Position numbers and translations under genes: made by a program. DNA of 64,000 nt from positions 2,046,001-2,110,000 of the forward strand of contig QPFY01000002.1 of NCBI GenBank assembly GCA_003665825.1, in the 5' to 3' direction. Source of the DNA: Microbotryum silenes-acaulis. Taxonomy: Eukaryota; Basidiomycota; Microbotryomycetes; Microbotryales; Microbotryaceae. Shown one piece after another: positions 11,349 through 24,036 of this stretch. Each line of letters begins with the position of its first letter. Position 1 is the first letter of the stretch. The notes beneath the pieces are model-generated. The model did no database searches, had not been told where the DNA came from, and saw only the letters and a list, made by a program, of their open reading frames with translations.

Positions 11349-13206
11349 ATGGCCCAAGTTCGAAGTGCCAACCCTTTCGCTCTCCTCGGTGGTCAGTCAT
11401 CCTCTCCTATGTGGTCCTTCTGTGCAGCATTCGTCTGCGTTGCCAGAGATCCGAGGCCGCCCTTTCCCTTCCTCCGCTTCTCGAAAGTGGGTTCACGCGA
11501 CCTCCTGGCTGGCGGTGCGGCCCCACCGACGGAGGTGTCGACCTCTCCATACCAGCTCGCCCAACTCCCAAGCGACACAGACACTTATCCACCACACTAC
11601 GCCGTGATTTTGAATGACCTGAGCTGACCTTGTCGTTGTATCTGTTTTGTGTGTATGCCTCTTTCGACAGACGACGGCGAGGATTCCGCTCCCGTCGCTG
11701 CTCCCAAGGCCGCGCCCGCCGCTCAAAAGCCCATCGTCGGTGCTCGCCAGCCGCAGAAGAAGCAAAAGAACCAAGCCGACAAGCGCGTCATCAACCCCGA
11801 TGCCCCTGCCGCCCCTGGAGACTTGAAGGAGGAGCGTGGTGAGTCTCGCGTGACCGTAGCAGCTCTCCCACCATTCTCCATCAGCGGGTCCCTCCCCCCT
11901 TTCCTTTGCGTGCTTCGGCTCGTCAGCCGCGCCTGGGCCTTGCGACGACCTTCTCGAACGGGTGATGCACCGCGCCGAAACCGTCACCTCTGCAATCCTT
12001 CCGCTCTAGTTGCAACATCCCAGAATTATTTTTCAAAGATCGTGTCACTGACTAGGACTCTTTGTCACCCTTGATCTCTCGTTTCGCGCATTCCGCTTTT
12101 TTTCCCTCCTGGAACTTCTCGACGCTAATCTCGCCCAAACGATACATACAACCTACTCGACGTACCGTTCTGTCTTCTAATCGGCCCTCGTCGACGCTTT
12201 GGACTACACAGCTGCCTCGTTCGGTGCCCGCGGACGTGGTGGTCGCGGAGGGCGAGGACGTGGTGCTGGCAACCCCCGATCCAACGCCGGTACCTACCTC
12301 GGAGGTGACCGCCCGCGTCGTGAGAACGGCGGTGGACGTGTTTTCGACAGACAGTCTCAGACCGGTCACAAGTCAGTTCAACCCCGCATGTTTGCTGTCA
12401 AGGCGTCGGTCCCAGATGCAGCCCCAGCAGCATCACAATGAGCCGAGGTGTAACAGGTCGCTGATGGGAGAATCAACAACGTCTTTTTACTTTGCTTTTG
12501 TACAGGGACTCTGACAAGGCCGAGGCCCAGGGATGGGGTGCCGACGAGGGCCAGCAAGAGCTCGAGGCCGAGAAGCTCGGCGAGGCCGATGCTCAAGCCG
12601 ATGGCGCTGCCACGCCCGCCGCTGTTGACGGTGCTTCGACCCCGGTCGTCTCTGCCGCCCCCGTCGAGGAGGAGGACAACTCGCAGACCTACGAGGAGTA
12701 CCTCGCCGCCCAGGCCGAGCGCAAGCTCAACATCGCGCTCCCTGAGGCTCGCAAGATCGAGGATGCCGATGAGATCAAGGGTGTGAAGGCCGTCAAGAAG
12801 GGCGAGCAAGAGGAGGAGGAGTTCCTCGCCCAACAGAAGGTGCGTTTTTTTGGGACTTGACGGAAGGGATGGATGAAGGTGATGAAGGTTGAGAACTGCT
12901 ACTTACTATGGCGATGCTTTGGGAATCGAGTAGAAAGAGGCCAAGGCCCCCAAGGAGAAGAAGACCAAGACTTTCCTCGAGGTCGAGTTCCGTCACCAGC
13001 CGCCGCGCCGCGATGGCGAGGACGGTGCCCGTGGTGGCCGGGGTGGCCGAGGACGCGGTGAAGGCCGTGGACGCGGTCGTGGTGAGGGTCGCGGTGGAGG
13101 ACGTGGTCGTGGTGGCCGAGGCGGCAACGCCAACGGTGCTGCCCAAAACGGCTCGAGTAACGCTGGCGTCAACCTTGACGACAACACCGCCTTCCCTACC
13201 CTGTAA
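11349..13206 (+). CDS. Stm1/SERBP1-like ribosome- and RNA-binding RGG protein
   Basis: Five exons (11349-11391, 11671-11838, 12212-12371, 12506-12839, 12934-13206) sum to 325 residues. The N-terminus MAQVRSANPFALLGDDGED matches the Stm1-type start, NPF-LLG followed by acidic residues. Exon 3 starts an RGG block (GARGRGGRGGRGRGAG), then DRQSQTGHKDSDKAEAQGWG, the hallmark of the hyaluronan/mRNA-binding (HABP4/PAI-RBP1) domain. TYEEYLAAQAERKL follows, as in this family. The C-terminus is a second, denser RGG tract ending in DDNTAFPTL. Family members occupy the mRNA channel of idle ribosomes and bind RNA and G-quadruplexes. The 10-nt-scale reading of an extra intron in exon 4 was not needed. Whether it is closer to Stm1 or Oga1 is not decided. 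Confidence 0.88.
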
Positions 13207-14038
13207 ATGCGGAACGCAACAAACACACTTGGGCCAGCGAATCGCGAATCGTTTACTCGACTTTTGCGGTTCTTAAATCTCCATCACACCGAAATACCAC
13301 ACCAAAACACCCTCACTTCTTCCACCCCGCCCTTAACCCCCCTCAAACCACCCTCAAAAAGAAGATTCGACTTTTTACTCCACCTTGACGGGCGATCACC
13401 ACCACGACGACGACGGATGGCTTGACTCGTAGCCTCTGTTTCCCCTCTATTTTCAAAGATACGCGGTCCTGTCTCCTGATTGCTCTCATTCTCCCCTTTT
13501 GTCGTCAGCAATCCGTCGATTCTTCCTTCCACCTCCACCGACCCCTTCTTCTCGCAATAACATTTCTTTTTCACGTTTCCCCCCCTCTTCTTCACTTCTT
13601 GCAACTCGAACTGTTTTTTTGTCGATTTCACCCCCTCCCGCCCTCCCCACCTCCCACCCTTACCATCCTCGGCGGCTCTCTCGTGTCTTGTAGATTGTCG
13701 TCCCAGTTACGTTTGCCTTCTCTCTCTTCCTTCCACTCTCTACTACTACTGAAAAACCTACAAGCATTCTGGCAAATCGAACGACCATTAGAAAGCGGCA
13801 GCTTTGAGAGTTTGGTGAGTTGAGAGGGAGCTGCACTCGCTTGCATTGCATTTGTGCATCCGTTGTGGAGCTCGGCGCGCTCGGACCACTCGGACACATG
13901 TGGCAGATTGGGCCTGCCAAGACGCGCTTCCCGCGCTGTTCGCTTGTTCCTGCAACGACCACCTACCACCATCAAGCAAGCGAAGCACGATCAGGAAGCC
14001 CTCTTCAAAGCTCTCGTCTCACCTCCCCGTCCTCGACC
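13207..14038. other. Intergenic region with long pyrimidine-rich tract
   Basis: This 832-bp gap lies between the STM1-like stop and HSK3. From about 13260 to 13750 the plus strand is strikingly C/T-rich, with runs such as cctccaccga and ttctctctcttccttcc. It probably combines the 3' UTR of the upstream gene and the HSK3 promoter; polypyrimidine tracts are common upstream of basidiomycete start sites. Overlapping ORFs on both strands are low-complexity shadows of this composition. Confidence 0.5.
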
Positions 14039-14400
14039 ATGTCCTCCCTCAAATCACAATTATCCGAGATCAAACAAGGGCAGATCCAGAATCTCTCGCA
14101 ACAACTCGCGACGTTGGCGCAACAGACGGCCAAGTTGGAACACTTGACGGTTGCGACGGCCGAGCAAGCGAGTTATCTGAGGTTGTTGGGCGCTTACCAC
14201 GCGGCTTGGTCAGTCTTGGAAGGGTGGGAAAGGGCTGCCATTTCGTCGTGAAGGGTTGGGTCGGAGGTTGGTTGATTCTGATTACGGGCGGCTCTCTCTA
14301 AACGGTGGTGTGTAGGTTCATGAGTGCTGCCAGAATCATGACGTTCGAGGACGATGCATCGCAAGCACCACCAACGCAAACACCGACGGCCGAAGCATGA
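14039..14400 (+). CDS. HSK3: DASH/Dam1 complex subunit Hsk3
   Basis: Two exons (14039-14208, 14316-14400) encode 84 residues, the normal size for this tiny subunit. The sequence reads as one amphipathic helix: IQNLSQQLATLAQQTAKLEH, LTVATAEQASYLRLLGAYH, then AAW-FMSAARIM across the splice. The pattern of Leu/Ala heptads followed by RLLG-YH-A-FM-A is the Hsk3 family signature. Hsk3 is part of the ten-subunit DASH ring that couples kinetochores to spindle microtubule plus ends. The intron uses GTCAGT as donor and is 107 nt long. A few C-terminal residues (PPTQTPTAEA) are unconserved. Confidence 0.85.
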
Positions 14401-14766
14401 GGAGTACTTGACGGGAGGATGGACTGTGGTGGATCGGCACGCGTCGAGGCGCGACTGCTGGACGGGCAGGCAGGCACAGAGAGGAGGGGCACAGAGAGGA
14501 GGGTGTTCGATCTTATCTTCGGTACTATTGTTGTAAATGTACGTTTCCTTCCCCAAAGATTGCTACTTTGGACGTGGACATCATCTCGTACGGCACCCGG
14601 ATGACTGCCGAATCGGGACTTCCCAAATCGGGCCGCAGTTGCTCTTCTCCGTCCTGCCGTTTGGATCGCCGAGCAGCGTGTCAGCACGGTAGCGTGGCAG
14701 CGTGTCAGACTCAGCCTGCCCGAGCCGGGCGCATTCGACCCTACTCCGGTCGATCCGATCCGTACC
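14401..14766. other. Spacer HSK3 - FIG4
   Basis: This 366-bp region contains a short tandem duplication (gaggaggggcacagagaggagg near 14480-14502). It presumably holds the HSK3 3' end and the FIG4 promoter. No gene was recognised. Confidence 0.45.
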
Positions 14767-17700
14767 ATGGTCACAGCCGCAGGCTCATCACCCTCGACCT
14801 CTCGGCTCACATCGCCTGTTCGGTCACCCACGGCGGCGAGCGTTCGCTCCACTACGGTCGTTCAGCGCGAGCTCGGACCGCCTCGTGTTCCTGCTCAAGC
14901 TGCTGGGGCTGGGGCGCACGAACGACTTGGACAACCACTGACCTTTGGTGAGCCCGGACCAGAAGTGACTTCTTCGACATCACAAGTCACGGAGGCTCAG
15001 GTCGGGCGAGTCGGTCAAGTCGAGCAGGCCGCCCCTCATGTGCCTTCTGCCCCGCCCCCTGCGCCCACAGTTGCACCTACTTCGGCCCTAGATCCCGCAT
15101 CCACAGTATCAACTTCATCCGTCCCACACGCCACATTGCACCCTCCGTCCGCAACTCAAGCCGATGGGTCTTCCGAGGCCAGCAGCAGCCGTCGAGAAAG
15201 GTCCAAGAGTTCAGCGTCGAGAGCACCGAGGATCGTCCCGCTTCCAATCCGAAATGGACGTAGCGAACCAGGCGGGAGGTTGGTGTTGGACAAGTTCACA
15301 GTGTATGAAACGAACTTGGTATGTCTTGAATCGACCTCTTCGCGGATTCCGAGCTCATCAAACGCCAGGTCGACGAAGTTTGCTGACCGGCATCTCACGT
15401 TTGGGGGGGAGCGGGCAGAAAATCTACATCATCGCGTGCAACCAGTCCGACTCGAGGTATCGCGTTCTCAAGATTGATCGAGCAACATCTTCACCATCAA
15501 CGACGGCAGCACCCATCGCGGCCTCATCAGCGCCGAACCCGATCTTGACGACAAATTCGACAGCCACGCCCACGAACGAAGATTCGTCCGAGCCATCGGC
15601 AGCGGATCCTTCGAAGAAGGGCAAAGCGGCACAAACGACGGAAGAAGCGGAAGAAGGACTCGTCGTTACCGAAGACGAAACCATCTACTCCCGCGACGAG
15701 ATTGAGTTGCTCAAAGAGACCTTGAGCGCCGGCAATGCGGGAGGGTTGCGCAAAGTCGACGGCACCTTTTACGGCATCGTTGGCTTCATCCGGTTCACCG
15801 ATCCTTATTACATCGTCCTCATCAAAAGACGGCAACATGTCGCGCTCATCGGAGGGCATTACATCTATCATTGCGAGGAAGTCGTGCTGAGACCCATCAC
15901 TTTGAGCGCGGTGACGACTCGAAGCACCGAAGAGGCTCGACGGATCCATGCGTTCCAAGGCGTCGACCTCTCCAAGAACTTCTACTTCTCCTACACCTAC
16001 GACGTTACGCACACGCTGCAACACAACCTGACTCGAGCTGGAGGGCCTTCTTTGAATGTTGATGGTGGGGGAGGGAATGACCCGCTGACGACGTACAACG
16101 ACAAGTGGGTGTGGAATCGCTTCTTGCTAACGCCGGCGTTCGCGCACCTCAAGCAGGATAGCCCTTGGGTCTTGCCTTTGATTCATGGCTTTGTGGACCA
16201 AGCCAGTGAGTATCCAGCCCTGAAAATCCATGGTAGATAGCTGAAACTGACATGCGCTGCCTCCCTCAGAACTGTCGGTATTTGGGCGGACGATCTACAT
16301 CACCCTCATCGCACGTCGATCGAGGCACTTCGCTGGAGCCCGTTTCCTCAAGCGCGGCGCCAACGAACAAGGCTACGTCGCGAACGATGTTGAGACTGAG
16401 CAGATTGTCTCGGATGCCTTGACGACTTCGTTCCACTCCCCTTCCGCGGCAACGCATCAACATCCTGCGACGGGCGAGAGTCATCAGAATCGGAAGCCCA
16501 ATCCGAGGTTCACAAGTTTCGTCCAGGTCCGAGGGAGTATTCCTCTATTTTGGAGTCAAGAAAGCATCAATATGAGCCCGAAGCCACCGATTGAATGTGA
16601 GTGTCTTGAAGTCGGAGCGACCGAAGTACATCACCATACTGAACCTGCTGTTTTCTCCTGCAGTGACGATCGTCGATCCGTACTTTACTGCTGCCGCTCT
16701 CCACTTTGACGACCTATTGGGTCGGTATGGAGGTCCAATCACCATACTGAACCTGATCAAGGTGAGTAGCGAATGACTAGCGAGAACCCTAACTACGTGA
16801 CTGAACTCGGAACCCGGAATCTGTCCTCTACCTCAACTCAGCAAAAAGAACGCACCCCTCGCGAGTCGAAGCTTCTACCCGAGTTCAAGCAATGCATCGA
16901 CTACCTCAACCAGTTCCTCCCGGATGAGCACAAGATTGAGTACATTGCTTGGGACCTTGCGGCTGCGAACAAGCGACGCGACAAAGATGTGATCGGCGTG
17001 CTCGAGGACATCGCGGAGGAATCGCTGGCCAAGACCAAGTTCTTCCACACCGGCCCCGAGCCGACATGGTTCAAGATCCACCCGGACGCTTCGCATCCCA
17101 TGGAGTATCGCTCGACTCCTCTGTTACAATCCGGTGTGGTCCGAACGAACTGCATCGATTGCCTTGATCGGACAAATGCGGCTCAGTTCGTCATTGCCAA
17201 AGCTGCGCTGGGCCATCAGTTGCACGCCCTAGGCATCATCGACTACCCTCGCGTCCCTTTCGAGAGCGATGCGGTGAACATGATCATGGAGATGTTTCAC
17301 GATCACGGAGATACGGTCGCGTTACAATACGGTGGATCGCATCTTGTCAATACTATGGAGACGTATCGCGGCATTGCGCAATGGACCAGTCACTCGAGGG
17401 ACATCGTCAACAATCTTCGCCGGTACTACACCAACTCTTTCGTTGATGCGGATAAGCAAGCAGCGATCGACGTCTTTCTCGGGATCGAGGCGCCCGTAAC
17501 TCATCAACCTCCACTTTCGTGTTCGCAAACCAAGAACAGGCGCTCGTACCGCAATTGGTACACGCCCGAGCACCTCAAGGCGTCCCTCACGCCAAGCGAG
17601 GCCGAACGACGCCTCAAAGCCACGGTCGAAGACGATGACGCGTCAGGTTCAGCAAACTATTGGCAGGCCTTCTATCGTCCTCAGTTGTTGACGCAATTTG

Positions 17701-18557
17701 ACAAGCACTTTGCTGTCATCATGAACTCGACGTCGAGGTACCTCAAAGCTGCGGCGCTCATCTCGGATGGGCCTGACGCAAGCCCTTTCGTGGCTAGGCA
17801 TGCTCTGAATGCGGCTCAGCATAGGTCAGTCAGACTGCATTACTGCATCGACGAGTTATGGGCTAATCCCTTGCACCAACTGTATGATTCGCTCAGACTC
17901 CAAACTCCCTCAAAGCTGTCGCGGCCTCGGAGTGGCACGCGTGGAGCCGGGATTGGCGGTTCACGCCCCGCTTCGTCGCTGCGCTCCCGCATTGAGGCAC
18001 AGCGCATCGATGAAGCATCCTCCACGACGGGAACGACTCGGACTAGGAACTCATCGACCCAGGCTCAGAGTCATGGACAGCATTCGTCCTCTTCCCTCGG
18101 GGTGGTTGCCGTGCCCTCCCACGTCGCGGCTGTGCCCTCGGTCGTCGGCCCCGGTGGCGCCGTCGCGCCGGTGACAGAGGCCCTCGTCCATCGACTGCTC
18201 GAGCCACGCGTTGAGCCCATCGAAGCGCGAGAATACGCCTCGTGGGTCGAACAGTTCCAACACCTCTCGCTGGCCCAAGAGTTGAGCGATAAGGACGCGC
18301 GCCTGTACGAAGAGCACGCCGGCCTCGCCGGTCAGCCCTTGTCCGCGGTCTTGACCAGCAGCATGGGCCATGATCCGCGCTTCGAACAATGGAGGGAGGA
18401 TGATGGAGGAGGTGGGGGTGGTGGTAGTGATGATCGGGACGAATCGGGTTCGTGGATGGACAATCAAGGTGTGAGATTGAGGGTTGACTCGGCGAACGTG
18501 CTCCTGTACGAGGACATGGTGAGGCGCAGTCGCCCCGTCGCGATGATGGCCGGATAG
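14767..18557 (+). CDS. FIG4: Phosphoinositide 5-phosphatase Fig4 (SAC domain)
   Basis: Five exons (14767-15318, 15419-16205, 16270-16596, 16664-16761, 16842-18557) give 1,159 residues. The SAC domain starts near residue 176 with [17 protein letters not shown] and YRVLKIDR. The family block [20 protein letters not shown] follows. The catalytic CX5RT loop is [16 protein letters not shown], with Cys692 and Arg698. Context around it ([18 protein letters not shown]) matches Fig4 rather than Sac1 or synaptojanin. Fig4 works with the Fab1/PIKfyve kinase and the Vac14 scaffold at the vacuole/endosome to turn over PI(3,5)P2. Oddities are a Ser/Pro/Ala-rich N-terminal extension of about 170 residues, an acidic insert after residue 200 ([15 protein letters not shown] region) and an 18-bp sequence shared by intron 3 and exon 4. 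The start Met is the first in the open frame but is not independently supported. Confidence 0.92.
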
Positions 18558-19387
18558 GGGCTAGCCGCGCTGTGAACCGAGCTAAGTGTGGAGAAACCAG
18601 CGCAAGAGCGTGACGAAATCCCTTCGAGGGGCCGAGCGCGTATGCGCCGCTAATTTAGTGTGGGCTCGGCGAGCGGAGTGTCACGCTGGAAGCAATTTTT
18701 TTCTTATTTTCTTCTTCTTTTTCTTTCCGTAGTTGCTATATGGTGTAGTTGACTGAGGCCGCAGAGAGTGTGTTCGCAAACCGGATGTTCCTCATAAGAG
18801 AGAGTGCATACATTGAGGACCAGATTTGGGGGCACTGGGCTTAGCTGGAGCTCGAGAGAACGAGGCGTGGCCCGCCTTGGCCCGCGAGCGAGCGGCCCGA
18901 GGCAGAGAGAGAGAGGGTCGTAGGTCGCCCTCTTGATCCTTTGACCTCGTGCTGGTCGACCGGGCGCTCGCACCTAGTCTGTACTACCCTTTTCACGGAC
19001 GTGTTGGTCCCTAAGCTAGTCGACGGAGCTATCTGTGAGTCCGTACACGACCCCGTGGTCTCGCGACGGCGTGTGCAGGGCACCAGCTGACGAGGGTCGA
19101 TCGCTTTTCAGCGCTGGCAGCTCAGACGACGACACGAGCTCGCGGCGATTGAGCTCGTCGTGCATCCCGGCCCGACAAGGTTACGCAGCTTCCGTGGTTT
19201 CCAAAGGGTCCGAAAGACCACCCAAAGGCCGACGAGGTGCGTCGTCCTTACTTTTCGACTTGAGTGGCTCTTCCCCGGCGGCTGTGATTGAACGATCTTC
19301 GTCGCAGCTCGTTCGCTTCGTGCCCGTGCTCGTGCCGTCGTAGCTGACTTATGTTCGTGCTTGGACAGACTCGGCATCCAGACCAAG
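18558..19387. other. Intergenic region FIG4 - Rua1-like gene
   Basis: This 830-bp region contains a T/C-rich stretch at about 18696-18730, likely near the FIG4 3' end. It also has an A/G repeat (ggcagagagagagag, about 18901-18915). The rest presumably holds the promoter and 5' leader of the regulator gene. Short ORFs are unsupported. A 5' non-coding exon ending at the CAG near 19368 is possible. Confidence 0.45.
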
Positions 19388-22300
19388 ATGGACTCGGGTC
19401 ATTATGCGCTACTTCCTCCGCTCGAACAAGGTCTTGCACCGTTCTTAGCCTCGCTGCAGCCGGGCCCGGGCCCAGGCACTCACACCCACGCCGGCCAAGA
19501 CAGCATTACCTCCGCTGGCGCCGCCCGAGCTCACGACGGCGGCGCACACCCTACTACGATGCGCGCCTCGACGAGGACAAGCTCGAGGTTGCAACCGTTG
19601 ATACAACACTCGACTCCGCATTACGACTATTCCGACTGGATCAACTCGCACGGCCACTACGACGCGCTCGATGGCGCGACCGACGTTCTGATCCACCCCG
19701 CACCACCCCCGTCCTCCGAGTCGGCGCTCGCGGCCAGCCCTTCGTTTGCGCCTTACAATCCAACCAAATTTGCGCTCGACCCAGCAGCAGCAGCTGCTGC
19801 CGCGGGCAATCACCATAACCAGCACACCAATCTGCGAGCATCGCGTCGGTTGAGCAATGTACCCGGGTCGCAATACTTCAATGCATCCCCCTTCCTCGCG
19901 AATGACACCAACGCACCTCCTTTCCACAAACTTTCGATGGGGGTCGCCGCGGACACGTTCCCCTCGCACCCCTTGCAGCACCTCCAAGGTCCTCCGAGAT
20001 CATTTGCGCCTGCTCAAGCTCATGTCACGCGGGCGCGGCCCTCACACCACCAAGCACAGCCCAGATCGTCTACGTCCCCGTCGCGGCATGCGATCGCTCT
20101 AGCGGCTGCGCCGAACGCCGAGCACGCCGCGTCAAGCGCGCAATCGTCGTCGCCTTCCCATCCGCGAGCCAGGGAGGCCGCGGTCACGGTTCCTTCTATG
20201 GCGAGTCCGAACAGCAAGAATCAAGCTGCTCAAATTCTTTCCGTCAGCTCGTCGACGACACAGATAGCCGATGTTGCGAAATTAGCCTCGACGGTGTCCA
20301 TGACGCGTTCTAGCTCTCGCTCGTCTCCAACTCGTGGCGGCGCTGAAGCGTCTGCGGCCCGCAAGACCCCAACTTCTGAATTATCCGTTTCCACCCCTAC
20401 TGCTGCCGTCGACTCGGCCGGTGCGAGCAGACCTCGCCGGTCAGGTGCTGCTGAGTTGCCTCAGGATGTCGCGAACCAACCCGCTTCGGATCGGTCCTCA
20501 AGATCAAAGACGGCAGCTGGTCTCTCCAAGCCATTGACGCAAGAACCGGATGCCGAGGCCGCCCTCCACCTTTTGCGGCTCGCGCAACCCGATGGTTCGG
20601 TCGAGGATGAGGAAGCCGCGCCCAGCGCTGATGCCCGTCCCGGCACGAACCCCAATGAAGACGAGTCAGCAGAGCTGTCGGATGCTTCGAGTCTTCGCTC
20701 GCTCGGTGTCGGCTCCGCATTCTCGACCTCGACCAAGGCGACCACCGTAGGCTCGACGGCGACCGTTCATCCGAAGGGGGGGCCGGTTGGATCCGCCACG
20801 GCTAGAGCTCGTAGGGGCCGCATGTCAAATGAGTCCACCCAGTCGACGGGAAGTCCCGGTCTTGGCTCGGGACCGTTATTCGGTGCCATGGAAGGCGTCG
20901 AATCCTACGCCGCTCGCGAGTGGCACTACTCGGATGACGTGCAGCAAGCGCCGTTGCGTCTTCCTATGCCTGGGTACACTTCTCGCGCGCCGAGCGTGGC
21001 CAGTTCGAACGCGAGTGCGAGCCGGGCGGCGGCGAACAAGTCGCATCGTCCTGCTCGACTACAACGGGAGGCTGCTGCTGCTGCTGCGTCGGCTTTGGCT
21101 CAGCAAGCCGGCGGTTCGTCGTCGTCGCGGCGACTGAGTAGCCGAACCCGCAAGCCCACCATCGAGGCCGAGGACGTGTTTGACGCCGAAAACGACGATG
21201 ACTTCCGCTCCGCATATGGTGACAATGGCAACGATGCTCAGGATGCCGCTCAAGACTTTAGTGAAAGTGATGATGACGACGACGATGACGGGCCGAGCAA
21301 GCGTCGCGGTAGGGCAAGGAAGTCTGCTTCAGCCAAAGGCAAGGGCAAGGGGAAAGCGAAACCCCGCGCTTCAACGGCGTCCAAGCGTGGCAGCGAGACC
21401 CCGCTCAACGCGACACCGGCCAAAAAGTCGCGTACTTCGACTTCGAGCAACGTTGGGTCGACTCGTGGCGATACCCCTGGTTCGACGTTTTCGACAACTT
21501 CGACGACGCGACAAAGTAGACGCCAACCGGTCGCTCCTTTGAACCTCGTCGAGCGCACTTTCCCACCCGAGGTCGAGAAGTGTTCTGCTTCGTTCCCACG
21601 TTTCTACCGGGCCTTTCCACTTTCTTCGGCCTTCCCTCCCGACTCATTCGTTCATCGCGGTACTGGTCTACCCATGCCAACTTCAGCTACGGCGGGCACC
21701 AACGCGGCCAGCGCGATCGCCTCGTCCTCGACGATCCCGGCTCTCACTCTGCCCAGCCTGAGCAGTCACTTATCGGCCAGTGCGCAAGCTTCAACGTCGT
21801 CCATGCACATGGAGGACAACAACATTGGTGGCAGCGCGCAGTACGGAGCCATGCTCCCGCCCTACCCTGCTGCACCTCACACCTCGGACACGCCTCCCGC
21901 CAGCACGCTTTCGTTCTTCGACTGTCCCGCCGGCGCCAAGTGGCACAAAGGGCCTGATCCTTTCAACATCTACATGCCCCGTATTGTGCGAGGCTCGGCT
22001 GATTCGAAAGAGGGACTGTGCCCCGTTTGCGTCGAGTCCGTCGCTCGCGGTGGTGAGGGCGAAGAGAAGTGGCTCAAGCTCAAGAACAGTAGTTTCGTGT
22101 ACCACATGTCTTATTCGCACGGGTTGTCGAACTTGACCGGTAAGTTTATCTCATTTGGTGCTTGGCTCCAGGGACCAGGTGCTAAGACAGCCTGCAACCC
22201 CTACTTTTGGCAGGCCTCCCCTTTTCGCCTCCGGTCCGCTTCCGCCGTCGACCGACGGGCACGAAAACAAAAGACACACGCGACGAGATGACGGATGGCA

Positions 22301-22573
22301 TGTGCCACAAGTGTAACGAGTGGATCCCGCTACTCAGCGTCAAGAAGATCGACACGCTTATTCCCGAACTGATCTGGTGGAAGGTGAGTAGACAGTCGAA
22401 AATCTGTCCTAGCGAGTTTAGAGCACGGACTGATCTAAGGGCTGAGCTCTTTTCCGTAACAGCACGCCAAAAAGTGTCACGGCGAGTCACAGATCCCTGG
22501 CGAAAGGGACTTCTACGTCCGCGATGCCATGTTCGATTTCGTCTCAGCCAAGAAAGCCCAGCATGGGCTGTGA
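19388..22573 (+). CDS. Transcription regulator with Rua1-type C-terminal zinc domain
   Basis: Three exons (19388-22139, 22214-22383, 22463-22573) give 1,010 residues. About 840 residues are Ser/Ala/Pro-rich and disordered, with an acidic SESDDDDDDD run followed by basic KGKGKGKAKPR. The conserved end begins near residue 859 with FNIYMPRIVRGSADSKEGLC, continues CPVCVESV, WLKLKNSSFVYHMSYSHGLS, GLPFSPPVRFRR, DEMTDGMCHKCNEWIPLLS, and ends with HAKKCHG. This is the Rua1 C-terminal zinc-binding domain, named after the Ustilago maydis activator of ustilagic acid genes. Nuclear DNA binding is expected; targets are unknown, and no glycolipid gene cluster is next to it. ATG 19388 is the first in frame; translation cannot start much earlier because the upstream frame lacks an ATG. 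Confidence 0.85.
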
Positions 22574-24036
22574 CAGTACGATCGACTAGGTCATGTCGTC
22601 ATGCCCTTTCCGGGTGAACCTTACTATCCTCGTCGCCGAGCCTGTATCGCCCCTCACTTGTCAGGAAACCATCGGCCACCTCAACAAAACGAATGATCCG
22701 CCCCTCTTTCAATGCTACCGCCATGCAGAGCACCCCCGAAGTGTTATGCTCGCCCCCTCTTCACGCCCAGTAACGAAAATCAAACGACCAAAGTTTCAAG
22801 TTTTACTACCTTCAGATGTTCCACAAGTCCCGACCCGTCGTACCGCATACCAATCGAAACCGCAGTCCTGGCCTTGCTCCCGCGCTTTTGCGTCTTGTGA
22901 TTCTCGAGGTCATCCCTACCTTCTATGGATCATCCCCCAAAAAACCGCCAAAATGCACATTCGACTTCTGTGTCTCTTTCTCTTTGACCTCTTTGAAATC
23001 TTATTGCGTGTACTTTGAATCAGAATGATCTTATCTGCGTCTGACCTGGCGAGTGCCGCCGTCGCTTGTGGTGCTACCTAGCTGAGCCACGCGCCAGCCA
23101 CAGAGGTCCCGCCGCCCTGATAGGGGTTTCCAGCTCCCGCGCCAATAACCACTAAACTCTCGTGTGCTATGTCTGACGTAGGAGGCATCAAATCTGGCTG
23201 GATCTCGGTGTCCGATATAAAGTCTTGTCAAAAACTTGGTTGGACGGAGCCAGCTGTCCCGGCGTTTATCATTTTCAATCTGCTAGTGCGGACTCCTGCT
23301 CTTGCCGTTTGCGGCGAATTGCGGGTGGCTTAGCAGCTTTTCGAGCCGAGGCGCCGAGCGGCGGCGCCGGCGGGGCTGCGTGCTGCGCGCTGACCTTCCT
23401 CCCAGAGGCTGCGCCGTGCAGAGCTGTGCCTTGGGAACTTGCCACGCCTTTTATTATAAACTAGGGCTCGTTCATCTAAATCGCGACTACCGCCGGCGTC
23501 CTTCTAAAATCGCGCCTCGCCTGCGGCTTTCGGCCCTCGAGTGAAGATTCAGAGCCAGAGGATAGACTTCATCGAAAGCTCTCCGAACGGGACCACGCGA
23601 GCTGGGCAAAGCGAAATCGACCTCGGCGGCCGGAGACACGGCGAGAGCTCCATCCTTCTCTCTTCCAGTCCGCCTCTTGATTCAAGAAGCAGTTTATCTG
23701 CATCGTCTGTTGCAGAAACTATCAACTCTCGGATAACCGACGATCCCGCGTACCACTCACCTGCAGCAGCCGCACTCGGAGTTCGACTCGCTCTCGCACT
23801 CTTAAATCGACGATCGAGCGACTGGTCGAAGCGCTTCCTGCCGACAAATTGAAGGTCGGTCTCTAATCGCGGTGACTGCCGCCCCCCCCCCCCTTGTCAC
23901 ACTTGGAACGTGGGGCAGTGACCCCGGGGGGAGTCTGTGCGTCGTTCGCAATACACGAACATCGAGCTGACGAGATGATGCGGTTACTTTGGATCACCCT
24001 TTTCGTGGGTGCTGCAGACTTGAGAGGCCGACCCGA
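22574..24036. other. Intergenic region between Rua1-like gene and membrane-protein gene
   Basis: This is 1,463 bp without a supported gene. It contains a 12-base C run (23882-23893), a TATA-like ttattataaac near 23450, and a tRNA A-box-like stretch on the minus strand near 23080-23100 that lacks a B box. It is otherwise featureless to the eye and probably holds the promoter and leader of the gene at 24037. Confidence 0.45.

Noticed and set aside
23070..23105. tRNA gene on the minus strand (A-box-like gtggctcagctaggtagc)
   Set aside because: No B box (GGTTCRANYCC) follows at the right distance and no acceptor stem pairs.
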